A stretch of DNA of 64,000 nucleotides from Chalciporus piperatus (taxonomy: Eukaryota > Basidiomycota > Agaricomycetes > Boletales > Boletaceae): contig JBBPTG010000081.1 of the NCBI GenBank assembly GCA_038093975.1, forward strand, positions 54,411 to 118,410, read 5' to 3'. Both the position numbers and the translations under genes were made by a program. Below are positions 23,820 through 35,537 of this stretch, in pieces; position 1 is the first letter of the stretch; each line of letters starts with the position of its first letter. The notes beneath the pieces were generated by a model. The model was not told where the DNA came from. It saw only the letters and a program-made list of their open reading frames with translations, and searched no databases.

Positions 23820-23965
23820 TCCAAGTTGTCGCTGGAGAAACATGGGAGACACAAGCGAGTCTCCGAAAATCTCCAGAGACAAACAAGCAAGCCTCTCCAG
23901 AGATAGCAACAAAAGCTGCTGGAGATTCCCTGGAGATTCCCCAGCGACTCTCCACCAACAACTTA
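23820..23965 (-). repeat. Right terminal region of the KDZ element with GGAGA/TCTCC repeats
   Basis: Within about 140 bp there are many copies of TCTCC or GGAGA, including CTCTCCAGAGA and GGAGATTCCCTGGAGATTCC. The outer end is the inverted copy of TAAGTTGYTGGKGGAG. The arrangement mirrors the left end. Confidence 0.55.
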
Positions 23966-24099
23966 TACGCCCTCGGAAATCGTGACCCTTTGGCTCGCTT
24001 TGTCCATTGGGAACGTTTTTCGGCGCTGCGATGTCAGATGATATGGATGACGCTGGTGTACGAGCAGCTCCAATCAACTGTGAAGATGGGTTAACCAAT

Positions 24100-24450
24100 A
24101 GTTGCTCGATAATATACCTTATTCCTGGCAGCTTGAACGTGGTTCCCCCCCAAAACCCGCCACAATGTCGTCTGATGGAGAGATGCTGACTTCATATACG
24201 TATTTCGTCTTCATGTTGCAGAGGGTGTCCGAGATGAGGACCAGACGTGTCCCAGCCGCAGGAACAAATAGTTTTATCCCATGATCCGCTTGCAAGATTT
24301 GTGCCGTCTGAGGAAAACGAAAGAGAGCGAATCCAGCCGGTGTGACCTGTCGATGGTTGTCCGATTTGTTCTCCTGTACCTGGATTCCAACAACGAATCG
24401 TTCTATCGTGGCAGAGTAGAGTTTGGCACCAACACGCGACCACTGCAGAG
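24100..24450 (-). pseudogene. WD40-repeat gene remnant 3' of the WD40-kinase gene
   Basis: A minus-strand frame reads CHDRTIRCWNPGTGEQIGQP, HTGWIRSLSFSSDGTNLASG and SWDKTICSCGWDTSGPHLGH, matching one and a half WD repeats of the neighbouring gene with changes that break the motif. No start or extended frame is present. It is the decayed tail of a tandem relative. Confidence 0.65.
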
Positions 24451-24556
24451 AGTAGTTGGAATATCAGTCAGTAGCGAATACTGGTGAATATAATACATTT
24501 CACGGAATATCAAGACAGGCATAATCAAATGTTTGAAAGGTATGGTGCTGGAGCCG

Positions 24557-27082
24557 CTATAACGACAATGACGAAAACATATCACGAAGAGGAGATTGCG
24601 GGCAAGAGCTCAAGTATTCCTGAAGAACAGAGGCCAGCACCGCTGCTGTAGGCCGCTCCTCGGGCGATGTCCAGCAACGTTGAATGAATTCCCAATGGCG
24701 ATCATCCATCGCCCGCGATTCCGGACGCTTGGGTTTCTGTCCCTTGAACATTCGAACAGGGATTGCACCCTCTTCCCGAACCTCCGACCATGGTTGTTTT
24801 CCCGACAGCACCTATGAGGAGATCAGCGCGTACACGGATTATTTACAGTGCGCTCCGACGAACCTGCAGAGTGAGGCATCCAAAAGAGTGGATATCGCTC
24901 TTGGGGGTCCTCTCGGGTACTTCATCATCTTCAGCAAGAATCAGCTCCGGTGCACTCCATCGTATTGCGCCTGGTCGTGAAGTGGACCTTTGGAGGTACG
25001 CCAACGCTTCAGGTAAGTTCCCCACCACCGTAGAATAGCCAAAATCAACCAAGCGAGCGATGAAATTGCCATCCACGAGCACGTTGTTCTACGGAACAGT
25101 CAGCAAATCCGGAATTCGGCGCACTGCTTTGACCTACGCCATTGAGGTCCCCGTGAACTATCGGACTCCCAGGAAAGGAGTGCACTATCAAGTGTGTCGT
25201 GGTCAGAAAAATACCCCAGGAATTGGCGCTAATGACGTACGGTAATCGAGCCCATTGGTGATGTCCCACAACTGTCATGAACAGGTGAGTAGACCGATAA
25301 GCGGACACAAGGGCAACATACAAACTGGAGTTGGTGGGCGACATGGAGCTGTTCCCCGTGATTTTCGAGGAACCTGTAAAGTGTCCCATTCGGGATCCAC
25401 GCAGAGACCAGTGCCAGTGAACCTTGCATTCCAAACCCGGTCGCAGTACCCAAGAATGGGACAATGTTGGGATGATCCAGCCTCCTCCATATCCCAATTT
25501 CCCGACGAACCATCTAGGTATTACGTTAAGAATTAGCAAACATCCACGCCTCGACAACACGAGCATATCAGATCACCTTGACTGCATGAGAAGCATTGTC
25601 CCCTTTGGCCAACGTGAACCTGAATCTGAACGATTTGACGGCTACCTGAAGGAAGGTACATAAGAAAGAGCGGTCAAGAGTCCGAACGTTGTCCCAAACC
25701 TCGGTGGTGCCTGTAGGGCTATTGTAGTGGCATCTATATACATCACCAAAGGCGCCTCCTTCCGGGTATTGGTCCTCAAGTTTGACGATAAACTGAGTGA
25801 GATCGAGTGGCGCCGTGAGGGAACGATTGCTTGAATCATTCTGGGACGTCGGGGCATGCGGCACGGTCGATTCAACTTGTGGTGGAGCGATTTGAGGTGT
25901 CGAAGATGGGACGGTGAATAAAGGGTAAGATGCCTAAAGACTGATGAGCATGACTTTGTGACGGTAGGCGAGCTGTTACCTGAAGTGAATCGGCGCACAT
26001 CTCGGGTGCGTTCTCGGGATGGGGTAAGTTTCCCCGCTCGAGCGTACACGAGGTTGGGTAGGCGGTGGTAGTGGTAATGAGAGATGATACGGATGGTATT
26101 GGTGGAGGAGTAGGTTCGCTTGACTGTGAATGCGGGTAAGCGGATTCCGAAGGACAGCGAGTGGATGAGATACCTGATTCTCGTCCTTGTGCCATGGAAC
26201 GCGCCAAATCGAGATCTGTCCATATTCTCCTGCAACTGCCACGACGTCGTTCGATGGAGAGATGCAGACCACCAACACTCTTTCGTCGTGTTGGAGAGGG
26301 TCTCCGATGGGATGACCGGATGTATCCCAGAGACGAACTGTTTTATCCCATGATCCACTTGCTAGTTTTGTGCTATCTTGTGAAAGTGAAAGAGAGATAA
26401 TCAAGTTGGTGTGATCTGTCCACGGCTGTCCAATTTGTTGTCCCGTTTCTGTGTTCCAGCAGCGAATCGTGTTGTCGTCCGAGGCAGAGTAGAGCCTGCT
26501 ACCATCACGCGACCACTGCAGAGAGTTGACACAATTCTCGTGTCCCTCGAGCGTGAGGATTCGTCGCCCGCTCTCGACGTCGTAGATGATGATGTCCTTT
26601 ATCCCAATCGCGAGTATGGATCCAACACAGGAAAAACTGAGTGCAATTACGCCACCAGTCTGGATCTTGTATTTGGTTCGTCGACCGTGCATCTGCCGAA
26701 TGATGATGGTCTCGTTGCCATACGCGAGGAGTCGATCATCTGCGGAAATTGCAATTTTGGGGTACGTCTCTGCGTGTTTCCAATGTTCGATGAGTTCCTG
26801 CGTTGCCACATCCCACACTGTAATGTTCCCCTCAACATCCGCGCTGATTATCCTTCTCCCATCGCTCGTCACAGCAAGACGATAGACACCTGCTGCGTGG
26901 ACCATTGACTTCCCTTCTTGCCTGGCATCGAGTCCTACTGCCCATATCCGAATTGTCTTATCAATGGAACCGGTCGCCAGTCGTTGGCCGCCAGGGAGGT
27001 ACGCCATTGTCCAGATCCAGCCTGTGTGTCCAGAAAGTGTGCGAAGAGGCCGATCGTCACATTCATACAGTTCACTTGACAT
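24557..27082 (-). CDS. WD40-repeat protein fused to a TKL-like protein kinase (arm A copy)
   Basis: The N-terminal 270 or so residues form WD40 repeats starting MSSELYECDDRPLRTLSGHT, with SGH...IWTMAYLPGGQRLATGS...TIRIW, NCVNSLQWSRDGSRLYSASD and SWDKTVRLWD. A proline-rich linker and an intron near 25975 lead to the kinase domain: glycine loop EGGAFGDVY, lysine in VAVKSF, WRRLDHPNIVPFLGTA, catalytic loop HGDLNGNN (HGD in place of HRD), LVDFGYS, WSAPEL, DIHSFGCL, and HWEFIQRCWTSPEERPT at the end. VAVK lysine, catalytic Asp, Asn and DFG are all present, so activity is possible. Splicing the catalytic-loop intron at CTTGATAG restores YLHSFPGSPIVHGDL. Known mushroom kinases of this TKL expansion have no settled role. 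Its inverted copy (arm B) is frameshifted. Confidence 0.8.
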
Positions 27083-27339
27083 GGCGAGACCAGGTAGATG
27101 GGGTATGGATGGGGAAAAGAATTCCGAGACGAGTACCCCACAAAGGTGATGTGTACCGCCTCACATCCTGAAATATCTTCGTCAAGCGCCCATTTCCATC
27201 CTTGTTTTCACCATTTCCTCGTCCCAGCTGACCTTCACAGGTATCTCAACATGCGCTACTACATGATCTAGTAGGCCCTCGGATCAACCAGGATGACATC
27301 CGCTTCTTTCCATATTTCATGTATACCTCACCAATGATT

Positions 27340-27680
27340 ATTGGATGAGGAAATGGGTGCATAGAACATACTCGGACCCACACTTCCACGCATAATGCGA
27401 CTGCCATAATATTAACAGTGACGCACGAATACAACAGACCAACTGGAGTCGATGTACTCCGACGTTGATTTCTTCATCGTGATCTGCGAGGAACTTACGA
27501 AGGCCCCCGTTACATCCACAAAGACACGAGCGACGTTGAATCCTGCATCCCGAAACCATCCTCGGAGATGCCCAGGAACGGGACTATGTTGGGATGTTCG
27601 AGTCTCTACCAAATCCCCAGTTCTCCACGGAGCATCTATGTGGGTACCACTGTTTTTTTTAGCAGACATCATTGACCACC
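27340..27680 (-). pseudogene. Kinase-domain remnant upstream of the WD40-kinase gene
   Basis: Pieces in different minus-strand frames (for example GLRKFLADHDEEINVGVHRL, and a segment like the DHPNIVPFLG region) resemble the kinase N-lobe of the neighbouring gene, with frame changes. The rest of 27083-28200 holds no usable frame. Confidence 0.45.
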
Positions 27681-28819
27681 TAGAGCCCCTTTCTTCTACC
27701 GGAGACCCACTTCTGAGCGGACACTAGGCTCAATGGGTCATCGTTAAAGATACACGAACCTCCATTTCACCCAAGGGGCCTTTATATTTGCACCTGTGGT
27801 CGTCACTGAAACCTCGGCCTGCCCAAGCTCGTCCTTGATTTTCTATTTAAGAATTCTATGTCTTAGAGCAAACCTAACGGCGAGACGAGCTGAAGATCGT
27901 GGGCGAACGTTATCCCCCTTGCTACTATTCCAAATTGAACGCTCGTTATACCGCGGCTTGACAGCTCTTCTCGGTAATCCATCTCTGTCACTTTGGCAAC
28001 GCCCGTTCGCCCACTGATGGATAACAGATTTTAGCACCTTGAATCTTCGCCCACGCCTCGCCACGTGCAATTATCTGCTATGGTTAGCTTCCTCCTATGT
28101 GACATACACTTTCCAAGTTCGACCGTTTTCGAAGCCGCTGGAGTCAGTGCAACTAGCAAGCAGTCGATTATGGGGGCTCAGCCTCTGATTTCTAAATCGT
28201 TATGACCGATTCGATGACGATCCCGGTAGCACGTGGAGGACAACAAGATTGTACACAAGAAGTTGGCACGCGGGGTGCTCTCATTCCCAAGATTCAGAGT
28301 GGGAAGCTTCTAAGGCGGGTTCTGAGGGATAAGGCGCACAGGACACTTGCGAAGGCCGTGTTGATTCGTTATGTAAATATGCGAGCTTTATGTTTCTTTT
28401 CTTCCTCCACCATGCCTTCCACGGGCAAAAAAAAACGACTAACCCTGTATTGGTCCAAGGGGATAGCCGGGCAAGCGAGCAGCTTCAAGGAAGCTCCCCC
28501 CATCGATGGCATATCATTCGTCAGGTTAAAGGATGAGCGGGGATCGTTGGGCGGTGGCCAGCTCTTATTTCATCTGTCACTATATAAACATAGTCAAAGA
28601 AGTGTCGCAGGAACTCGACACTCCTTCGGTTATGTTTGATGGCAACAAGCATCTTTTCTTGTGTGCGCCGAGCGGCTACACAAATGGCCACACAAATGCA
28701 CAGCTACTAACCAACTTGTCGAAAGGTTCCACCGTGACTATTGTCAAGTCCTGGGATCTCACTCAATCTCAGTATTGTGCTCAACAGCACCACAACCCTG
28801 GATCGTTCGCGAGGGCCAA

Positions 28820-30214
28820 ATGGCAGACCAGGACGCTGTACAGCGGAGCATCAATCTCGAGCTTCAAGCGTTTGGAAAAGTTATTGTACCCAGGAACGGC
28901 CGGCCTTCCGAGCCTGAGGAGTGGTGGCGCCAACACTACGAATGGTTCAAGGATCGCGGATATCTTCTCCGCTCGCGCTACTAACCAGACTGGACTCCTG
29001 CGTGGCATGGGACGAACAAATATAGCTGGGAGTCCGAGGACGGCAATTCTGCAGAGGTAAGGGTTCGATGGCGGCAGGTTTGGTCGTGAGAGCCTAGTTT
29101 TTACCTAAAAGCACAGTTCGCCACTCGATTGCTTGATGCAACACGCATGTCTGACGGGGCTTATGTTGTTTTCACTGGCAAACGGGTGAACAAGTCCATT
29201 CACCCCTTCGAAGTCGATATTGGTCGATTTTTCTCCTCCGAGTCGTTGGCTCGGGCGAGTGACAATCACTGTGGCTCCATTTACGACGTTCTTCCATCTC
29301 CAGACGACGAGGAAACCGATATTATCGTCATGCCACAGCTGATAGAGTATACACATCTCCCTTTCCATACCATCGGGGAAGCTGTGGAGTGTTTCCGTCA
29401 GCTATTCGAAGTGAGTTCACTTCGAGATTCAAGAAGTTGTAACCATAAATGACTCAGTTTCACTAGGGCCTCCTCTTCATGCACAAACATCGTGTTGCCC
29501 ATCGGTAAGCAGAACTCTCTTCAGTTAGTTATCTTGCTGGTTTTATATCCGTTTTTTGGTCTCGGATTAATATTGCAGGGACTGTACATCGAGGAATGTC
29601 ATGGCAGATCCGACGAGCGTCTACATGGATGCATTTCATCCCGTCAAGCGAAGGATGAGGCGAGACTACTCAGGTCGCGCTCGGTTTCGAACTCGGACAG
29701 AGGGACGCCCAAAGTACTACTCGATTGATTTCGGCTTGTCACCTCGCTATGATCCCTCCGTGGCAGAACCCAAGGAGGACCCCATTTGGGGGGGCAGACA
29801 AGACTGTGCCGGAGTTCCAAAACTCCAACGAGCCTCGCGATCCGTTCCCTACAGACGTGTACTACATCGGCAGCATGATCAGGAAAGATTTTATCCAGGT
29901 GAGCTTCATCAACGCAGAAATATTATGATGGTCCTAACATTTTCTTTCAGCTAACGCGTGGACTTGAATTTATGATTCCGCTGATAACCGACATGGTTCA
30001 AAAAGACCCATCGACACGTCCGACGATGGAGCAAGTTGTGGATCGGTTCCAAGAGATTCGAGCTGGCCTGAGCACTTGGAAGTTGCGCTCTCGTATTGTT
30101 GATCAGGACGAGAGTTTGTTTGATGGTGTCCTGGAGGGTATTTCTCACTGGATGCGACGCATTAGATTCATGGCGAAGGGCATTCCGGCTGAGCCCACTC
30201 CGCCCCCGTCGTGA
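28820..30214 (+). pseudogene. Kinase-like protein of the fungal atypical type, with a G-run frameshift
   Basis: Five or so exons start at the ATG 28820 (MADQDAVQRSINLELQAFGK). Landmarks are MPQLIEYTHLPFHTIGEAVE, then HKHRVAHR spliced to DCTSRNVM (an HRD-type catalytic loop), YYSIDFGLSPRYD (DFG) and DVYYIGSMIR, ending AEPTPPPS. A normal N-lobe lysine motif is not seen, so catalysis is doubtful. At 29788-29794 seven G residues put PIWG and ADKTVPEFQN in different frames; six would keep one frame. This is either a real frameshift or a homopolymer error in the sequence. A TATATAAA at 28583 sits upstream. It lies between the two duplicated arms, next to the WD40-TPR-HET gene. Confidence 0.65.
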
Positions 30215-30450
30215 ATTATTTGACTACGCTAAACATCTACTGCCCTTGGTTAGCTTGCACGTAGTATTGCCTCTCTCGCGTCGAAATTTCATTCTATCGT
30301 GTTGGCGTACAGCCTTAAAGTTCGAGTCCACACCACCGGAGTCTGGGAGAACAACGAGAATGTAGCCTAGAAACGGAGGGCCCGGGGGGTGGTACAAAGA
30401 ACGAATGAATGGGGTTACACTGCCGAGACCATATCCCAAGAATACATCTA

Positions 30451-33400
30451 TCATTTGAATATCTCGAGCGTACGTACAGCGATGGAATCAAGAGAAACAC
30501 TTTCCCGTACACGTATGACGATCTCGCAGTCAGTCGCAACCCTCTGATACTGTTCGCGCTGGTGACCTTTCAACAAGATTGCACCGAGTGGTTTTCTGAA
30601 GCGAGCCAGGAACCTCAGCGTTTTGGTACGGTCATCGAATTTCTCTAGGGTTGCAGTTCGGTTGCGGCGAGGGGGTAGCAAAGGGAGAGGAATTGGGTCC
30701 TCCAAGGGGAACTCTGAAGTAGGACTTTGTTGCAGGGTGTACTCGCTGACATCGAGGTCCGACTCCGAGTCAGTGTCTGCACAGGATTCTGGTTCCCAAC
30801 TTCGACGAGGGTATACCGTCTCTTTAGCAAGGAGATCGTGAATCCAAGGAAACACGAGACATAGATCCTCTGTTTCTAATTGCAGGAGTTTATCCGCGGT
30901 ACGGATGACAGTGTCTTCGAGTGCATCTGTCGAGGCGCAGTAAACGCGAATCCCCTCCGTTTTTGCATCTCTTCTGATAGCATTCAGAGGGAATACGATG
31001 CAGGGAAGATCAAGGCGCCGATTGGAAAAGCGCGCCAAGCCAGGCCTGTCCACCCTCTGATAGAACGTCATCGCTTGCTTTCCTTCATTGCCCGCCAACA
31101 TCATCGATTGGCTCGCGACCCAACTCTCCATCTCCTCCTCTGGTACGGGCGTCATAGTAAGGGGTGAGGTTTCGTACACGTCGATTGTTGACGGAATTGC
31201 GCTGTTGAATTCGGAAGATGTCCCGACCCACGAGAGGCAACTGACATCGCCCGAACGGGCTACGATGGACTGCAACATGCGTCCGAGAGCGTACTGCGGG
31301 CTTTCTCCGTGTAGTATGGGCATCATGACATCAAAAATGCCGAATAGACAGTATGCCACATCGACTGGAACCGTTGTCTCCCGTGTCGACGCCAGACGAA
31401 GCTTGAGGCGGATGTCTTTGGATCCGGGACGGAAAGCAAGAAGATCGTTTATGGAGACACCGGTGGCCTCTTGCAATTCTTGCATGATGGCACCAGATTC
31501 TTTATGGTTGAATGAGGTGTCGTTCAAATATGGTGTCCAATCTGCGTAGTAGAATCGGATGATGGGGGGTGCAAGGAGTTCCTGGAGTGTCCATCCGCGT
31601 GTCATCCAAGCACTATTTTGTAGTGTGCCTTGAGGAGACACCCCAGAGAGGTATACAATGGTGAGCGAAGAGCGATGGTACCAACTGAACATGGAATTGA
31701 TGGCTTGGGCAAATTCGACCTCCTTTTCCTTATGAATGCAGCAGGTGTCACTCCAGGCCCATCGAAACCCGGCATCGCGAGCCATGCGACAGAATTTCTG
31801 GAGTTTTGCGATAGGCGGTGAGTTGGATGGATCCAGATGAAATACAGACCTGCCCTGGACATCGGCAAGTTCGGGCTCTTTCCCCTCCCATCGATGGGAT
31901 AGCATGACATATCGTGAATAGTTCCCAACAAACGCCTTGATGCGACACTTGTCCAAGTGAGTCGTCATCGATGAGATGAGCTCGTTCAACATTGGATCTT
32001 TTGCAAGCATTCTTCCTCGCTCCGCTGGATCACAAAGATGTCCGCTGTGGGTGTCGATGAGACGAAATGGGGAGTTGTGGAGGAAATCTTTGAAAGCCCT
32101 CTGAACAGCATCCCTCGTTTCAGATGGGCTGATGTATTTATGGCGCAGGCCTAAAAGCAGCAACATTACTCGTAATATGTAGATGGAGTGGTCATACTTA
32201 CGTTGGGTTTCCGGGTCGGATGAACTCTCGAGCTTTGAGAGCATTGTCTCAAAGACGACCACAGCTTCTTCATAGCGTTCTAGTCCACGCAACACTGTAT
32301 GTTTACTTTCATAACCGGCATGGAAAGACGGATTCAATCTGATGGCCTGCGTGGTATAACTTAATGAACAGGCACACGGAAGAACAGTGACAACATACCT
32401 CGTCCGCGTCCTGCAGGGCGCTTTTCCACGAGAATGTCTCCACTTGCGCCTTGCTCCGTTTCACAAATAGTCTCTCTGCTAGTGGTGATGGCGGGTTGAT
32501 ACTCAAAGCTTCCGAGTACCGAAGGATCGCATTGTCGTATTTCTTGCGGAGCATGGCATCGTCACCCTGACTCTCCAAGCTCTGAACGCATCGGGACTTG
32601 ATATCTAGATTGGGTAAGACTAGCGCAAGCTTGATGCGATTCAATACGAACCAGCAAGCCAGTCGATCGCGGTCTTCCTCGATTTTATGTCCCCCTTGAT
32701 CTCATTCTCAATCGAGTGGAGCGCGATTATCAACTCGTGTATCAGTCCGGTATCATAGCACGCCTCAATCCACCTCTGGTTTAAAGAGAACTTCAATTCG
32801 TCGAATACCCAGCCAGTAATCTATTAAAGTGTCTCCGTGAACTATCCAACAAGATGAGTGACGGAGTGCCCTTACAAGAGATATCGTGCTTATTTCAGGA
32901 ACCAGGGAAAGCGGACCGAGACCTTGCGCTCGACTCAAGAGTTTTCTGGTCTCGAGGTAGTCCTGCCGTCTCGTAGCGTCATCTGCACGGATAGCAAGCA
33001 TCTTTGCCTACATGTTAATGTTAAGATTTGACATTTGTCAACACCGCAGATAGCGGACAAATTACTTGCCTGAACCAAGGCACATGTTTGCTCAGCATCC
33101 GGGGCACGGAGAATGAGCTCGCGAACATGACTTTCGCCTTCTTCTCGGTGCCCGAGCTCAAATAGAATGATTGACTAGTGCAACGCAGAGTAAGTCATGA
33201 ATTGACTCGTAAAAATGTAAGCTGACCTTGACCAGTGTGACGAAGTCCTGTTCGCTGGGTTCACATGTATGCAGTGCAAAGTCAATCGTCTCTATTGCGA
33301 GGTCAGACTTTGCCTGACCGCACAGTGCGAAACTCTTGGCGATGATTGCCGAAAGTGATGGATTGGCGTCGATTGACTGCGTGGGCGTATTGGTCAGTGA

Positions 33401-34693
33401 GAGTGGCTGCAGGGGTACTTAGAGTAAGTTACCGCTTGAGCATCTTTCAATGCACCTTCCCAATGTTGCAATCGCGCCCGAAGAAGGGCCCTGTTGGCGT
33501 GAGCGACGTGTAGACAACTCGATCCATCGTGCTCGATTTCGCTGGATAGTATCTTCTCAGCTTTCGCCAAATCCGACTTTTTCCATGCTTCATACGCGGC
33601 GCTGCTGAGCGTTGTCAACTAGAGGGAGAAGACAGGGATTTTGCGTGAGATCAGGAGACATCATATTTGCAGACTTACGATTGGCCGTGCCTCCGTACGA
33701 GACTGGGGTACCAATAGTGCGGGTAGAGGCTAGAATGAAAAAAGATCACAATGGTTAAGGCAGTTAAGGATGCAAACGTGATTCGCTCACATAGAGGAAG
33801 TAGGTCGGCTGGATGACCTTTCTGAGGTTCCAGATCGAAATTTTGCCATCCTTTCCACCGCTGACAAGGTGACTATCATCTGGCGAGATAGCTGCGGTCA
33901 ACACCTCGCCCGTGTGCTCCAAAGGGAAACCAATCGCGGTGTGTGTTTGTAAGTCCCACAACCTGGCAGTGCATCCAAAGCTGGAGGCGGAGACAAGGAA
34001 TTTGCCGTTGTTTGAGATGCAGAGCGTGGCGATGGCGTCCATGTGGGCTGACCACTTCGCCAACAAGGATTCGCTCGCGACGTCAAAACACAGTATCGCG
34101 CCACGATGGCTACCCGCGAAGAGTCGATGGCCATCGTTTGACCAGGCGAGCGAGAACACAGGTTCACTTGGGATACGCCGTATCGCGAAGTTGCCGTCAC
34201 TGGAGTCGCGGTTGCAGTTCCAGATACGAATCGTGTAATCCCATCCACCACTGGCTAGACGCTCCCCGGTAGGAGAAAACCTTACTGCCCAGACTGCCTC
34301 GCCTTGTTTGAAGGGCCCTGCAAGACGCCTTCCCGTTTCCAAGGACCACACGATCACCGCTCCGTCCAGCGAACCGCTTGCGATTTTCGCGGAGTTGGCC
34401 GATACATCCAGTGTAGTGATTTTCTGTTTATGTTGGTCCACTGACTCGATCACCTTTTGGTGAGTTTCCGTCTCGTAAACGAACACCTTTCGACCTTCAT
34501 ATTCAGCCAGGACGGTCCACTTGCCATCCTTTGCAACGGTTACCGCCCCTTTGAAGCTGAGGGGTCTCTCCTCCCCACTTGGCCCTCTTCTTCGGGGCCT
34601 AGGATGATCCCCGTCTTCTATATTCATCCACCGAATCGTTCCATCATTGCCTCCGCTCACGATCTGCTTTCCGTCAGGCAAGAATGTCACCAT
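30451..34693 (-). CDS. WD40-TPR-HET domain protein
   Basis: One long multi-exon gene is read from the minus strand. The N-terminal part is a WD40 propeller (MVTFLPDGKQIVSGGNDGTI, KIASGSLDGAVIVWSLETGR, ERLASGGWDYTIRIWN, DDSHLVSGGKDGKISIWN). The middle exons (33620-32310) encode TPR-like helices (ANRALLRARLQHWEGALKDA, YDNAILRYSEALSINPPSPL, SKAQVETFSWKSALQDADE). The C-terminal 600 residues hold a HET domain: YVMLSHRWEGKEP, FRWAWSDTCCIHKE, SINSMFSWYH-type block, WMTRGWTLQELLAPPIIRFY, VDVAYCLFGIFDVMMPI. HET domains are known from fungal heterokaryon incompatibility proteins, where they drive cell death. An exon may begin earlier (34747, RKSAPEPRQIDGHRDGV), giving a complete first WD repeat; the true start is not settled. 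The whole is unbroken as far as read. Joining of the parts is inferred from frame-compatible introns and could be checked by cDNA. Confidence 0.72.
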
Positions 34694-34747
34694 TGTTACT
34701 CCATCTCGATGACCATCGATTTGGCGTGGTTCTGGAGCAGATTTTCG

Positions 34748-35537
34748 CTGAGTCAGGACCTTCGCAGTTGGCTACTCGAATAAAAGACCGCACTCTCAGT
34801 TCCATCCGTCAGATATCTCCTAAGAGGCAAAATGTCCTCTCGTGGTTCTGCGACGATCGTGGCTCGTCAGGTATGTATAACATCTTTAGGGTTGTTGGGT
34901 TACCATTCGCTCGTGGTGTACCTCTCCGCCACGGGATGTTCAGGTAGGACCACATCGAGAAGGAGACAAGAGAGCATCCTATGCAGAGGACCATGTGGTT
35001 GTAGCGCTAGTCTCATTTCCCGCTTGCTGTATCTTCTACCCTGGGCCCTGGGCGCTTCCACTCCTTTACATTCACCCAGAAATTCCCAAGGGTGCTGCTG
35101 GGTGCTGTTGCCAGAAAACAGTCTCACGGTAAGCTTGTCTTCGTTCAAATTTGTTGCAGGATCAGCGGAACCGCCGGTAATCATCCTCGCGTACCCATTA
35201 AGAATGAACGATAGTCTCATTCGAGGCTTGAAATGGGCGGCGACCCAGCACGGCTACTCCTGTGCAAGGAGTCCAGCACACTCGAGAACCTCGTATGTGT
35301 TCTGAGCGAGGGCATTGATGTTCGCTCTCATTGAATGGTAGATAGAATAAGTCCTATATTATGGGATTTGCGTAACAGAGCATATAAACATTTGCCCTTC
35401 CTTTCAGGACAGTATGTGTTTAGGCCCGCGAGCGTGTGACCGAATTGCAACATCTCGAGTCTGACAATGACATTCGCCAGTTTGGTCTGCGGACTTGACT
35501 CTGCACAGACCGACCACACTCATTATTGTCGCGCGTC
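34748..35537. other. 790-bp intergenic region between the HET gene and the mitochondrial carrier
   Basis: This divergent region may hold the missing 5' exon of the HET gene. A minus-strand open frame at 34900-35220 has no recognisable domain. No RNA gene was seen. Confidence 0.35.

Larger units (their letters stand above)
15516..23965. mobile_element. KDZ-type DNA transposon carrying a TET/JBP dioxygenase gene
   Basis: About 8.4 kb is bounded by a short imperfect terminal inverted repeat: TAAGTTGCTGGGGGAG at 15516, and at the other end, on the minus strand, TAAGTTGTTGGTGGAG finishing at 23965. Both ends are followed inward by repeated TCTCC/GGAGA blocks. Inside are the KDZ transposase (-), a TET/JBP dioxygenase (+), a cysteine-rich gene (+) and a TRM44-like fragment (-). 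The pairing of KDZ transposases with TET/JBP genes is known from mushroom genomes. I could not find a matching target-site duplication beside the proposed ends, so the exact boundaries are uncertain. The transposase and dioxygenase both look intact. Confidence 0.72.
24060..28355 (-). repeat. Arm A of the large inverted duplication
   Basis: About 4.3 kb is highly similar, in inverted orientation, to 37636-41610. Matching points include the sequence 3' of the kinase gene (around 24060-24500 against 41300-41600), the WD40-kinase gene, the relic upstream of it, and the inner end with GTGGAGGACAACAAGATTGT (28231 against 37762 on the other strand). Arm A carries about 50 bp near 28170-28225 that arm B lacks. 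Confidence 0.85.

Noticed and set aside
15508..23973. Target-site duplication for the KDZ element
   Set aside because: Eight bases on either side of the proposed ends (AGAAGTTC and TACGCCCT) do not match, so none is claimed.
34900..35220. Minus-strand frame of 106 codons upstream of the HET gene
   Set aside because: It could be a first exon, but no motif or splice site links it convincingly to the WD40 part.
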